62,473 bases of DNA from Collinsella aerofaciens. GTDB lineage: Bacteria > Actinomycetota > Coriobacteriia > Coriobacteriales > Coriobacteriaceae. Shown here piece by piece: positions 33,498-41,338 of the stretch. Under the pieces are notes generated by a model. The model saw only the letters and a program-made list of their open reading frames with translations. It was not told where the DNA came from and did no database searches. The stretch lies in the NCBI GenBank assembly GCA_030826265.1, contig JAPJOH010000011.1:2071-64543 (forward strand), written 5' to 3'. Both the position numbers and the translations under genes were made by a program. Position 1 is the first letter of the stretch. The number at the start of each line of letters is the position of its first letter.

Positions 33498-33575
33498 TGG
33501 GGTGGGTAAAGGGACTCGAACCCTCGACCTACGGGACCACAACCCGTCGCTCTAGCCAACTGAGCTACACCCACC
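33498..33575 (-). tRNA. tRNA-His (GUG anticodon)
   Basis: The minus strand gives a cloverleaf beginning with the extra G at -1 opposite discriminator C, the hallmark of tRNA-His. The anticodon stem ACGGG/CCCGT has a TTGTGGT loop. The T arm is GAGGGTTCGAGTCCCTT. CCA is encoded. Confidence 0.95.
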
Positions 33576-33740
33576 GTGTCCTGTGCGCTTCGCGCTCGAC
33601 TATTATTGCAAGGAACGCCACGCGATGCAAGCCCCAATTTTCAAGAATTTTGAAAAGAGTTTTTCGAGACCATTTCGAGCAAATCCCACCGGTTTCATAG
33701 GAGTAAACTTGCCCCACTGCAAATCCTCGAAAGGACCGTC

Positions 33741-34922
33741 ATGAAAGAACTCTCCAACCGCACGGCAAGATTTACCGATTCGGTCATCCGCCGCATGACA
33801 CGCATCTCCAATAAGTACGGCGCCGTCAACCTGTCGCAGGGCTTCCCCGACTTCGATCCCCCGGCGCAGCTGCTCGATAGCCTCAGCGCCATCGCCGCCG
33901 ATCCCAAGCCGCTCTATCACCAGTACTCCATAACCTGGGGCTCCCAGGCCATGCGCGAGGCACTCGCCGCCAAACAGGAGCACTTTACGGGCATGCCGGT
34001 CGACCCCAACCAGAATATCGTGGTCACCTGCGGCTCCACCGAGGCCATGATGGCCGCCATGATGACGGTCACGAACCCCGGCGACAAGGTCGTCATCTTC
34101 TCGCCGTTCTACGAGAACTACGGCGCCGACACGATCCTTTCGGGTGCCGAGCCCATCTATGTGCCGCTCAACCCGCCCACATTCGACTTTGACCGCGAGA
34201 CACTCGAGGCGGCCTTCCGCGACAACGACCCCAAGGCAATCGTCCTGTGCAACCCTTCCAACCCCTGCGGCAAGGTCTTCACGCGCGAGGAGCTCGCCTT
34301 TATCGCCGACCTCTGCAAAAAGTACGACACCTACTGCATCACCGACGAGGTCTACGAGCACATCGTCTACGCGCCCCACGAGCACGTCTATATGGCCACG
34401 CTGCCCGGCATGTTTGAGCGCACCATCAGCTGCAGCTCGCTGTCCAAGACCTACTCCATCACCGGCTGGCGCCTGGGCTACACCATCGCCCCTGCCGAGA
34501 TCACCGAGCGCATCAAGAAGGTCCACGACTTCCTCACCGTGGGCGCCGCCGCTCCCCTGCAGGAAGCTGTCGTCACCGCCCTCAACTTCGACGACAGCTA
34601 TTACGATGAGGTCCTTGACCTCTATACCGCCAAACGCGACCTGTTCTGCCAGGGACTCGACAGTATCGGTCTTGAGCATAACGTGCCGCAGGGCGCCTAC
34701 TACGTCATGATGGACATCTCAGAGTTTGGCTATGACAGCGACCTCGAATTCTGTGAGGACCTCGCGTCTAAAGTGGGCGTGGGCGCAGTGCCCGGCTCGA
34801 GCTTCTTCCGCGAGCCCGTCAACCATCTGATTCGTTTCCACTTTGCCAAGCGAGACGAGACGCTTAACGCGGCGCTGGAGAACCTCAAGTCGCTACGTGA
34901 TAAAATCAAGCCGCGCGGGTAA
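33741..34922 (+). CDS. Class I/II PLP-dependent aminotransferase
   Basis: The 393-residue protein has NLSQGFPDFDPPAQLLD, VTCGSTEAMMAAMM, LCNPSNPCGKVFTREEL, ITDEVYEHIVY and the PLP-lysine motif SSLSKTYSITGWRLGY, with a C-terminal LIRFHFAK arginine. This is fold-type I, aspartate/aromatic aminotransferase group (COG0436). Length is normal. The substrate cannot be fixed. It is a single gene, with a CGAAAGGA site upstream and a terminator downstream. Confidence 0.92.
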   Translation: MKELSNRTARFTDSVIRRMTRISNKYGAVNLSQGFPDFDPPAQLLDSLSAIAADPKPLYHQYSITWGSQAMREALAAKQEHFTGMPVDPNQNIVVTCGSTEAMMAAMMTVTNPGDKVVIFSPFYENYGADTILSGAEPIYVPLNPPTFDFDRETLEAAFRDNDPKAIVLCNPSNPCGKVFTREELAFIADLCKKYDTYCITDEVYEHIVYAPHEHVYMATLPGMFERTISCSSLSKTYSITGWRLGYTIAPAEITERIKKVHDFLTVGAAAPLQEAVVTALNFDDSYYDEVLDLYTAKRDLFCQGLDSIGLEHNVPQGAYYVMMDISEFGYDSDLEFCEDLASKVGVGAVPGSSFFREPVNHLIRFHFAKRDETLNAALENLKSLRDKIKPRG

Positions 34923-34950
34923 GGACGGCCCGGCAACTAAAGCAACCAAA

Positions 34951-34988
34951 GAAGCCTCGCACCGCCCGCCGCGTTGCGAGGCTTCTTT
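34951..34988 (+). terminator. Terminator after aminotransferase
   Basis: AGAAGCCTCGCA pairs with TGCGAGGCTTCT, followed by TTC(T) bases, about 30 bp after the stop. Confidence 0.8.
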
Positions 34989-35060
34989 CTATAGCGCTTT
35001 CTTAAATGGTTTGAGCTCTATACTTTAGTCACGGAGCAACTCGTCCCAGAGAGGAATATT

Positions 35061-35951
35061 ATGGCAGAGCAGCAGCTTATCGGAGCGCTCGAGGCCGGCG
35101 GCACCAAGATGGTCTGCGCCACGGGCTATGCAGACGGCACGGTCCTGGAGCGTGAGCAGATCGCGACCACGACCCCGCAGGAGACCGTCGAGGCCGTCAA
35201 CGCGTGGTTTGCCGACAAGGGCATCGCCGCGCTGGGCATTGGCGCCTTTGGCCCTACCGCAGTCAACCCCGCCTCGCCCCAATACGGCAAGATCCTGGAG
35301 ACGCCCAAAACGGCATGGCGCTACTTTGACCTGCTGGGCACTATCCAAAACGAGCTCAATATCCCCTGCGGCTACGATACCGACGTCAACGTCGCCTGCC
35401 TAGGCGAGGTCACGTTTGGTTGCGCCAAGGGCCTTACCGATGTGGTCTACCTGACCATCGGCACCGGCGTGGGCGCCGGCGTGCTCTCGGGCGGTAAGCT
35501 CGTGCACGGCATGATGCATCCCGAGGCCGGCCACATTCTGGTCACGCGCGACCCGCGCGACACCATCGGCGAGCATAGCGCCTGCCCCTTCCACGACAAC
35601 TGCCTCGAGGGCCTCATCGCCGGCCCCGGCGTTAAAAAGCGCTGGGATGGCAAGAGCGCCGGAGACATGGCCGATGACCCGGAGGCCATGGACCTGCTCG
35701 CCGGCTATCTGGCACAGGCGCTCATGACCTACACGCTGTGCTACGCGCCGCAAAAGATCATCATCGGCGGCGGCGTAGCCGACCACACCCCCATCGTGCC
35801 GCTCGCGCGCAAGAAGTGCGCCGAAATGCTCAACGGCTATATCGTCACGCCCGAGGTCAACGACATCGATAACTACATCGTCAACAACAGCCTCGAGGGC
35901 AAGCAGGGCATTATGGGTTGCCTGGCCCTGGGCGCACAGGCGCTTCAGTAG
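35061..35951 (+). CDS. ROK family sugar kinase, probable fructokinase
   Basis: The 296-residue protein has the phosphate loop ALEAGGTKMVCATG, LTIGTGVGAGVLSGGKLV and the ROK zinc motif HPEAGHILVTRDP followed by CPFHDNCLEGLIAGP. The FGPTAV and TPKTAW segments are typical of ScrK/GmuE-type fructokinases. It would phosphorylate fructose or a related sugar with ATP. Length is normal. No transport genes are adjacent, so it appears to stand alone. Confidence 0.9.
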   Translation: MAEQQLIGALEAGGTKMVCATGYADGTVLEREQIATTTPQETVEAVNAWFADKGIAALGIGAFGPTAVNPASPQYGKILETPKTAWRYFDLLGTIQNELNIPCGYDTDVNVACLGEVTFGCAKGLTDVVYLTIGTGVGAGVLSGGKLVHGMMHPEAGHILVTRDPRDTIGEHSACPFHDNCLEGLIAGPGVKKRWDGKSAGDMADDPEAMDLLAGYLAQALMTYTLCYAPQKIIIGGGVADHTPIVPLARKKCAEMLNGYIVTPEVNDIDNYIVNNSLEGKQGIMGCLALGAQALQ

Positions 35952-36033
35952 CAGACGCACCCACAGGGCGTGACGCGCCCGGCAAATCCGACCTACGGAA
36001 CGACGCCACCACGCCCCATATAAGCCCTCTAAT

Positions 36034-36080
36034 AAAAAAGGCCGCCTAGGACCAAACATACGTCCTAGGCGGCCTTTTTG
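36034..36080. terminator. Bidirectional terminator overlapping the vanZ stop
   Basis: AAAAAAGGCCGCCTAGGAC pairs with GTCCTAGGCGGCCTTTTT around CAAACATAC. It serves the ROK kinase on the plus strand. The last codons and stop of the VanZ gene form its right arm, so it also ends that transcript. Confidence 0.92.
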
Positions 36081-36514
36081 GCACATATGAGCGATCGTAG
36101 TAGATATCGGAGCACAACGCCCGTTGCCGCTCCACAGCAGTCGATCATCACATCGGTGATCATGCCGGCGCGTCCCGGCACAAAGAGCTGAATCGTCTCG
36201 TCGATCGAGGGAATCAGCAGCAGGAACACCGCCGTGGGCAGCAGCACGTCAAAGGTGCGCCGGCCCTCAAAATCAAAGGCATGCGTTGCCAGGATGCCGA
36301 GCACCATATACTCGGTAAAATGCGCGCACTTGCGAACAACAAAGTTGGTCACCCATTCATATGGAAGTCCCACGCCGTGCAGGAAACCGCGGATAGCTTC
36401 CATGACCGTTAGGCTCAGCGAGCCCGACCCCGAGCCGGGAACCAGCGAATTGCCCCAGATCAAGAGCGCCATCAGGCAGGTTACAACCGCCCATTTTCGA
36501 TTGATCTTAACCAT
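36065..36514 (-). CDS. VanZ-like membrane protein
   Basis: The 149-residue protein has four or so membrane helices and the VanZ pattern: MALLIWGNSLVPGSGSGSLS, VRKCAHFTEYMVLGILA and PSIDETIQLFVPGRAGMITD followed by VMIDCCGA. VanZ proteins are linked to teicoplanin resistance in some Gram-positives, but most members are uncharacterised. The start overlaps the end of the upstream gene by 8 bp, so they are co-translated. Confidence 0.88.
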   Translation of the reverse strand: MVKINRKWAVVTCLMALLIWGNSLVPGSGSGSLSLTVMEAIRGFLHGVGLPYEWVTNFVVRKCAHFTEYMVLGILATHAFDFEGRRTFDVLLPTAVFLLLIPSIDETIQLFVPGRAGMITDVMIDCCGAATGVVLRYLLRSLICAKKAA

Positions 36515-37922
36515 GCAGAAGTAATGCCTCCGCGCGGAGCGGCGCGAAGCTGGCGGTACCGCCCTCGATAACGCTCAGATAAGCACGGCCCGTACGCTTG
36601 GCGGTAGAGGACTGCAGGCGCTCGATCTCTTCCTCGAGGATCTGATTGACGCACTCGTGACGACGGTTTTCCATAATGCCGGCGGCAATAGCCTCGGCCC
36701 GCTCGATGCTCTCGCGCGAGATACGGGCAGTATCCTCGGGGAACACAGCGCTGTGACGGCCGACATAGGCGGGGGCAGCAGACTGAGGGGCAGCGACGTG
36801 AGCGGGGGCTGCAACAGGAGCGGGCTCGTCAATCTCATCCAGAATCGCGGTGGCGGCGGCCCACATGTCCTCGTGGCCCGAGTAATCGGCCATGGGAACA
36901 TCAACCTCGAGCGAGGCATCCGGAAGGTCGCCGGTGTCGATGCGATCTTGGGCATCAATCGATGCGGTGATGGCTGCAGGCTCATCGAGGTCATCGAGAT
37001 CGATGTCCGCGGCACCGGAGATGATAGGCATGCTGGCGAGGTTTGCATTGTACGGCGCAGCCTCAGCCGCCTGCTGCTGGGCAGGAGCGCCCCACAGCGA
37101 GCTTTCGGCGGCACGGCGGGCGGCAACGGCCTCCTCGTCCGCAGTCATGGCTTCATCAACGTACGAATTGTCGGCAGAAGCGTTCGCGTCCGCCGAGGTA
37201 GCGCTGTAGGCGTTATTGGCTGCCGCGTTGGCAACGAGTGCCACGAAAGCCGCCGTGCTGCCCGCAGGGGCGGCCTGGGAACCAGACACGGCGCGTGCCG
37301 CGGCGGCGATGTCGTCGCGATTGAAGGAGCCGGTCTGCCCGCCGTTGGTGAGCTCGTCGATGGCGACTTGATAGACGTCGCGCGAGTGTGCAGGGTCGCA
37401 GCTCACCGGCGAATCGTCATCGAGCATACTGTCGATCATGGACCAAGCCTCGTCCTCGTCCATAGCATCTGCGGCTCGAGCGATGGTAGGGACACCATCA
37501 TCGGCATGACGGCGCTGGAACGCACCGGTCAGGCCGGAAAGGAATGCCGAGGTAGACTGCTCCGCCTGAGCCTGAGAAGCAGAAGCCGCAGCGTAAGGAG
37601 TCGCATCCTGCTGCTGAGCTGGAATCGAGGCGGTCTTGAACTCGCTTTGATGCTGATTGAGATTGGCGGCACCGCCCATGGCATCGGGCTGGAACAGACG
37701 CTCTTCACGCTGCGCACGGTACTCGGAGATACCCAGCGAGGCGGCATAGATACCCACGCCCGCCACTGCGCCCACGGCGAAGGGAACCGCACCCGCCGCG
37801 ACCGTCTCGTTCACCGTCGAAAACGGCAGCGTCGCGGCATACATAACCACGGGAGCGGCAAGGCCGATCCCGCACGAAAGTCCGGCAAGGACTGCTCGTT
37901 GTGTTGCATCAGAAGAAGCCAT
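36507..37922 (-). CDS. Low-complexity membrane-anchored protein, unknown function
   Basis: I start at ATG 37922, with GGGGAG upstream, rather than nine codons earlier. The 471-residue protein begins with two hydrophobic segments (VLAGLSCGIGLAAPVVMYAA and GAVPFAVGAVAGVGIYAASLG). These are followed by about 380 residues rich in Ala, Asp and Glu with little order. Near the end RRHECVNQILEEEIERLQSS looks like a short amphipathic helix, then YLSVIEGGTASFAPLRAEAL. It resembles no family I know. It forms a two-gene unit with the VanZ gene. Confidence 0.7.
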   Translation of the reverse strand: MASSDATQRAVLAGLSCGIGLAAPVVMYAATLPFSTVNETVAAGAVPFAVGAVAGVGIYAASLGISEYRAQREERLFQPDAMGGAANLNQHQSEFKTASIPAQQQDATPYAAASASQAQAEQSTSAFLSGLTGAFQRRHADDGVPTIARAADAMDEDEAWSMIDSMLDDDSPVSCDPAHSRDVYQVAIDELTNGGQTGSFNRDDIAAAARAVSGSQAAPAGSTAAFVALVANAAANNAYSATSADANASADNSYVDEAMTADEEAVAARRAAESSLWGAPAQQQAAEAAPYNANLASMPIISGAADIDLDDLDEPAAITASIDAQDRIDTGDLPDASLEVDVPMADYSGHEDMWAAATAILDEIDEPAPVAAPAHVAAPQSAAPAYVGRHSAVFPEDTARISRESIERAEAIAAGIMENRRHECVNQILEEEIERLQSSTAKRTGRAYLSVIEGGTASFAPLRAEALLLHG

Positions 37923-38163
37923 GAGCTCTCCCCATCTTCCAGCACCCAAATCGCATCATTCAGTTGGCTGCGCGAGAGAAGATGAAGCGGGGCTATGCCC
38001 CAAAGCAACGGTATATGGTTCGTTTCATCTGCGTTTTCCGTCGCGAAGCTTAAAAGCTATTATGCGAAACCGCCCTGTCGATTGCAAGCGACGATGTCGG
38101 ATTGAAACGGGAAACCTGCTGCTTGCCAGTCTTATGGCTAAAAAATGGTGTCGAACGGCGATA
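37923..38163. other. Short intergenic region
   Basis: I see no gene, repeat or clear promoter here apart from the ribosome-binding site at its left edge. Confidence 0.4.
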
Positions 38164-38197
38164 TGGAAAAGGGCCGAGGCTCAAAGCCCCGACCCTT
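38164..38197. terminator. Terminator downstream of rho
   Basis: AAAGGGCCGAGGCT pairs with AGCCCCGACCCTTT around CAA. On the minus strand it ends in CCCTTTTCC, about 40 bp after the rho stop. Confidence 0.75.
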
Positions 38198-38235
38198 TAT
38201 TGCATTGATGACTATCGCTGCGTGTGGATGACAAC

Positions 38236-40809
38236 CTAGAACGTCTGCTCGTAGTCGCTGTGCTTTTTGGCCGAACGCACCAGGAACTCCTGGTTGGTGT
38301 TGGTGCCCTTAAGACCCTTGATAAACGACGCGGCGGCGCGCTCGGTGTTGTTCATGCCAGCAAGAATGCGACGCAGGCCAAAGACAAACGGACGCATCTG
38401 CTCGTCGACCAACAGGTCCTCGTTACGCGTACCGGAGGCAACGGGGTCGATAGCCGGGAAGATGCGGCGATCGGCCAGGTCGCGGTCGAGCTTAAGCTCC
38501 ATGTTGCCGGTGCCCTTGAACTCCTCAAAGATGACCTCGTCCATCTTGGAACCGGTGTCGATGAGGGCAGAGGCCAGGATGGTGAGCGAGCCACCGTTCT
38601 CGATATTACGGGCTGCGCCCAGGAAGCGCTTGGGCGGATACAGCGCCGCCGAATCGACGCCGCCCGAAAGGATACGGCCCGAGGCGGGCGCCGCCAAGTT
38701 GTAGGCGCGGGCAAGACGCGTGATGGAGTCGAGCACCACCACGACATCGCCGCCCAGCTCCACGATGCGCTTGGCGCGCTCGATGACGAGCTCGGCCACG
38801 CGGGTGTGGTTGTCGGCGGGCATATCGAAGGTCGAGGCCACGACCTCGCCCTTAATGGAGCGCTGCATATCGGTGACCTCTTCGGGGCGCTCGTCGACGA
38901 GCAGGCAGATGAGGTGCACCTCGGGGTTGTTAATCGAGATAGACTGGCAGATCTTCTTGAGGATCGTGGTCTTGCCGGCCTTGGGCGGGGACACGATCAG
39001 GCCACGCTGACCCTTGCCGATCGGCGACACGATGTCGATGGCGCGACCGGTAATGGAGTCCTTGCCGTGCTCCATGCGCAGCGGCTCGTTGGGATAGACC
39101 GGGGTGAGGTCACCAAACTTGGGGCGGTTGCGAATCTGCTCGGGGTCTAGACCGTTGACGGTCGTGATTTTGGCGAGGCCGGCGCGCTTGTCGCCGCCGC
39201 GCGAAGGACGCAGCGAGCCCTCGATGACGTCGCCCGTGCGCAGGCGCGCGGAGCGGATTAGGTAGGCGGGCACGAAGGCGTCGTCGTTGGACTTCATGTA
39301 GCCATGGGCATGGATGATACCGGAGCTGTCCGGACGAATCTGCAGGATGCCCTTGATGTCGCGGAAGCCCTCGGCCTTCGCGGCGGTGACGTAGATCTCC
39401 TCGACGAGCTCGGCTTTCTTCTTGCCGGTCGTCTCGATCTCGAACTCCTTGGCCTTCTCGCGCAGCTCGGCAACCTTCATGGCCGCGAGTTCCTCACGCG
39501 AAAGCGTGGGCTCGGTGGGGGCGGCGTTGCGCTCCTTGTTGCGCTGTTTGCGATCGCGCTGGCGGTTGCGGCGGTCGTTGTTGCGGTCGTCCTTGCGCTC
39601 ATTGCGCTCGTCGTTGCGCTTGTGCTGGCGACGGTTGGGGCGAGCGCCGTCTTCGGCCTCGGCGGGCGCGGCGCCATCGGTTGCGGCGGCGTCGGCATTG
39701 GCCGCAGCGGCGTCATTGCCCTCGGCACCGGAATCGACTTGCGCTTCGACATCAGCCTGCTGCTCGGACGCCTTGGCCTTAGCGGACTTCTTACGACCGC
39801 GCTTGGGCTTCTCGGACGCAGGCCGTTCGACGTCCTGGGGCTCGGCGGCATCAATCGATGCATCGACGGTCGTCTCGGCGGAATCCTCGGACGCACCCTT
39901 CTTGGCAGCCTTGGCCTTGGACGTGCGCTTAGCAGCAGTACGATGGCTGCGACCAGGACGGACATCGGCGAGCTCGACATCGGCGGGAGCGGCCTCGGAA
40001 GTCGTAGCATCCTGGACGGGTGCATCGGCAGCGGTTGCAGACTCGGCGGTCGCCGCAGCATCCCGAGCGGCTGCAGCTGCGGCTGCAGCCTTCTCTGCCT
40101 CGACGAAGGCCTTGGGCTTGCGACCGCGACGGTGCGGGCGCAAAGCCGGATCGACAACGGGAACTTCGCTGGCCTCGACAGACGCAGCGGGCTCAACAGG
40201 CGATGTGCCCTCCCCTGCCACGGAACGGACCGAAGCCTCAGTGAGCTCGGGGGTTACCTGATCGGCAACCTGCTCGGCCTTAGCAGCCGTGCGACGGCGT
40301 GTGCGCGGTACCGGCTTCTCGGTCGGCTGGTCGGCGACAGGGGTCTCGGTGGCGGCAGGTGTCTCGGGCACAGACGGAGCTGCAAGCTCGGTCAGAGCCG
40401 CGGCCTCGCGCTCGGCAGCACGACGGCGGGCGCGCACCACCTGAGCCTCGCTAATCTGCGCCAACGCACGTGCCTGCGCGACCTCATCGGAAATCGGCGC
40501 CGAGGAGTCAGCTGCAACGGTGCGCTTGACGCGCGTCATGCGCGTGGTACGGCGCTTGGGCTTGGTGACCTCCTCGCCGTCAGCAGCAGGCTTGGCCGTG
40601 CGGCGCGTACGCTTGGGCTTTGCCGGAGCAGCCTCCTCACCAGTTGCAGGCACGGCCTTCTCAGCCGTTGCAGGCGTAGGCGTCGAAGCAGCCTTAGGCG
40701 TCTCAGGAGCCGAGGCATGCGCGGGCGCCGCGACCTGGTCCGACGCAACCGGTGCAGCGGGAGCGGCTTGCGTCGTCGTTATTTCGTTTTCTTGCTGTTG
40801 ATCAGACAC
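38236..40809 (-). CDS. rho: Transcription termination factor Rho with long N-terminal extension
   Basis: The 857-residue protein is about twice the usual 420. The last 420 residues are standard Rho: SREELAAMKVAELREKAKEF, RNA-binding IHAHGYMKSNDDAFVPAYLI, Walker A SPPKAGKTTILKKI, VDERPEEVTDMQRSIKGEVV and the R-loop DSITRLARAYNLAAPASGRI. The first 430 residues are disordered and rich in Ala, Pro, Glu, Lys and Arg, with repeated basic R-R-R and P-K-R patches. Such extensions are known in high-GC Actinobacteria and add RNA affinity. An RNQRDRKQRNKERN patch lies just before the core. It is a single gene with its own terminator. Confidence 0.96.
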   Translation of the reverse strand: MSDQQQENEITTTQAAPAAPVASDQVAAPAHASAPETPKAASTPTPATAEKAVPATGEEAAPAKPKRTRRTAKPAADGEEVTKPKRRTTRMTRVKRTVAADSSAPISDEVAQARALAQISEAQVVRARRRAAEREAAALTELAAPSVPETPAATETPVADQPTEKPVPRTRRRTAAKAEQVADQVTPELTEASVRSVAGEGTSPVEPAASVEASEVPVVDPALRPHRRGRKPKAFVEAEKAAAAAAAARDAAATAESATAADAPVQDATTSEAAPADVELADVRPGRSHRTAAKRTSKAKAAKKGASEDSAETTVDASIDAAEPQDVERPASEKPKRGRKKSAKAKASEQQADVEAQVDSGAEGNDAAAANADAAATDGAAPAEAEDGARPNRRQHKRNDERNERKDDRNNDRRNRQRDRKQRNKERNAAPTEPTLSREELAAMKVAELREKAKEFEIETTGKKKAELVEEIYVTAAKAEGFRDIKGILQIRPDSSGIIHAHGYMKSNDDAFVPAYLIRSARLRTGDVIEGSLRPSRGGDKRAGLAKITTVNGLDPEQIRNRPKFGDLTPVYPNEPLRMEHGKDSITGRAIDIVSPIGKGQRGLIVSPPKAGKTTILKKICQSISINNPEVHLICLLVDERPEEVTDMQRSIKGEVVASTFDMPADNHTRVAELVIERAKRIVELGGDVVVVLDSITRLARAYNLAAPASGRILSGGVDSAALYPPKRFLGAARNIENGGSLTILASALIDTGSKMDEVIFEEFKGTGNMELKLDRDLADRRIFPAIDPVASGTRNEDLLVDEQMRPFVFGLRRILAGMNNTERAAASFIKGLKGTNTNQEFLVRSAKKHSDYEQTF

Positions 40810-40982
40810 AGTGTTTGCTCAACTTTCTTTTCAAGCCCTGTGATCACATGCTCCCTGCATAAACCTTCAGGGCGGCTAAACAGTCTAGTTCCGTTCAAAA
40901 CGACGGACATCATTGATCTGTATCGAGATGATTGCGTCATATACGCAGCGTTAGTGTAACACAACCGCCGCCACCTGCAACT

Positions 40983-41031
40983 TAGTCATTGGGAACGCTC
41001 TTAAACGACTAGTCAAAAGGGGCACTCTTTG
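40983..41031. repeat. Repeat family 2 copy (partial)
   Basis: TAGTCATTGGGAACGCTC, then TTAAACGACTAGTCA and GGGGCACTCTTT, match the start of the long element at 60469-60520 with few changes. Confidence 0.7.
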
Positions 41032-41067
41032 GTTTAACACCCACAAATCTGACTGCCTCCGCCAAAA

Positions 41068-41212
41068 CTATGGCGGTTTACTACGATGAATCGCTCAACC
41101 GCGACCACTCCGAAACTTGTTGAACTAAAACCGCAGGTAGATGCCCTGCACTTTTTTGCGAAAAGCTGGCGTGGTTGGAATTTCTCATATTCATCGTAGT
41201 AAACCGGCATAG
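41068..41212. repeat. 24-bp inverted repeat enclosing about 97 bp
   Basis: The arms at 41068-41091 and 41189-41212 are complementary at 23 of 24 positions, centred on GGTTTACTACGATGAAT. The interior has no open frame. The form is that of a small miniature inverted-repeat element or a long hairpin. Confidence 0.8.
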
Positions 41213-41258
41213 TTTCGTATTTCCAGCAGTTCCAAATTCGTCAATACGTCGGCGTTTG

Positions 41259-41293
41259 CAAAAAGCCCGACCTCCGCATGGAGATCGGGCTTA
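41259..41293 (-). terminator. argS terminator
   Basis: On the minus strand AAGCCCGATCTCC pairs with GGAGGTCGGGCTT, followed by TTTGC, about 50 bp after the argS stop. Confidence 0.85.
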
Positions 41294-41338
41294 TAGGGCT
41301 CAGCAAAGCCGAACCTACACGGTTAAATGACCCGCAGC

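Larger units (their letters stand above)
40810..41258. other. Intergenic region between rho and argS
   Basis: No gene is visible. The stretch holds the rho promoter region, one copy of the GTCATTGGGGACG-type repeat (40983-41031) and a long inverted repeat (41068-41212). The two are annotated separately. Confidence 0.5.
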
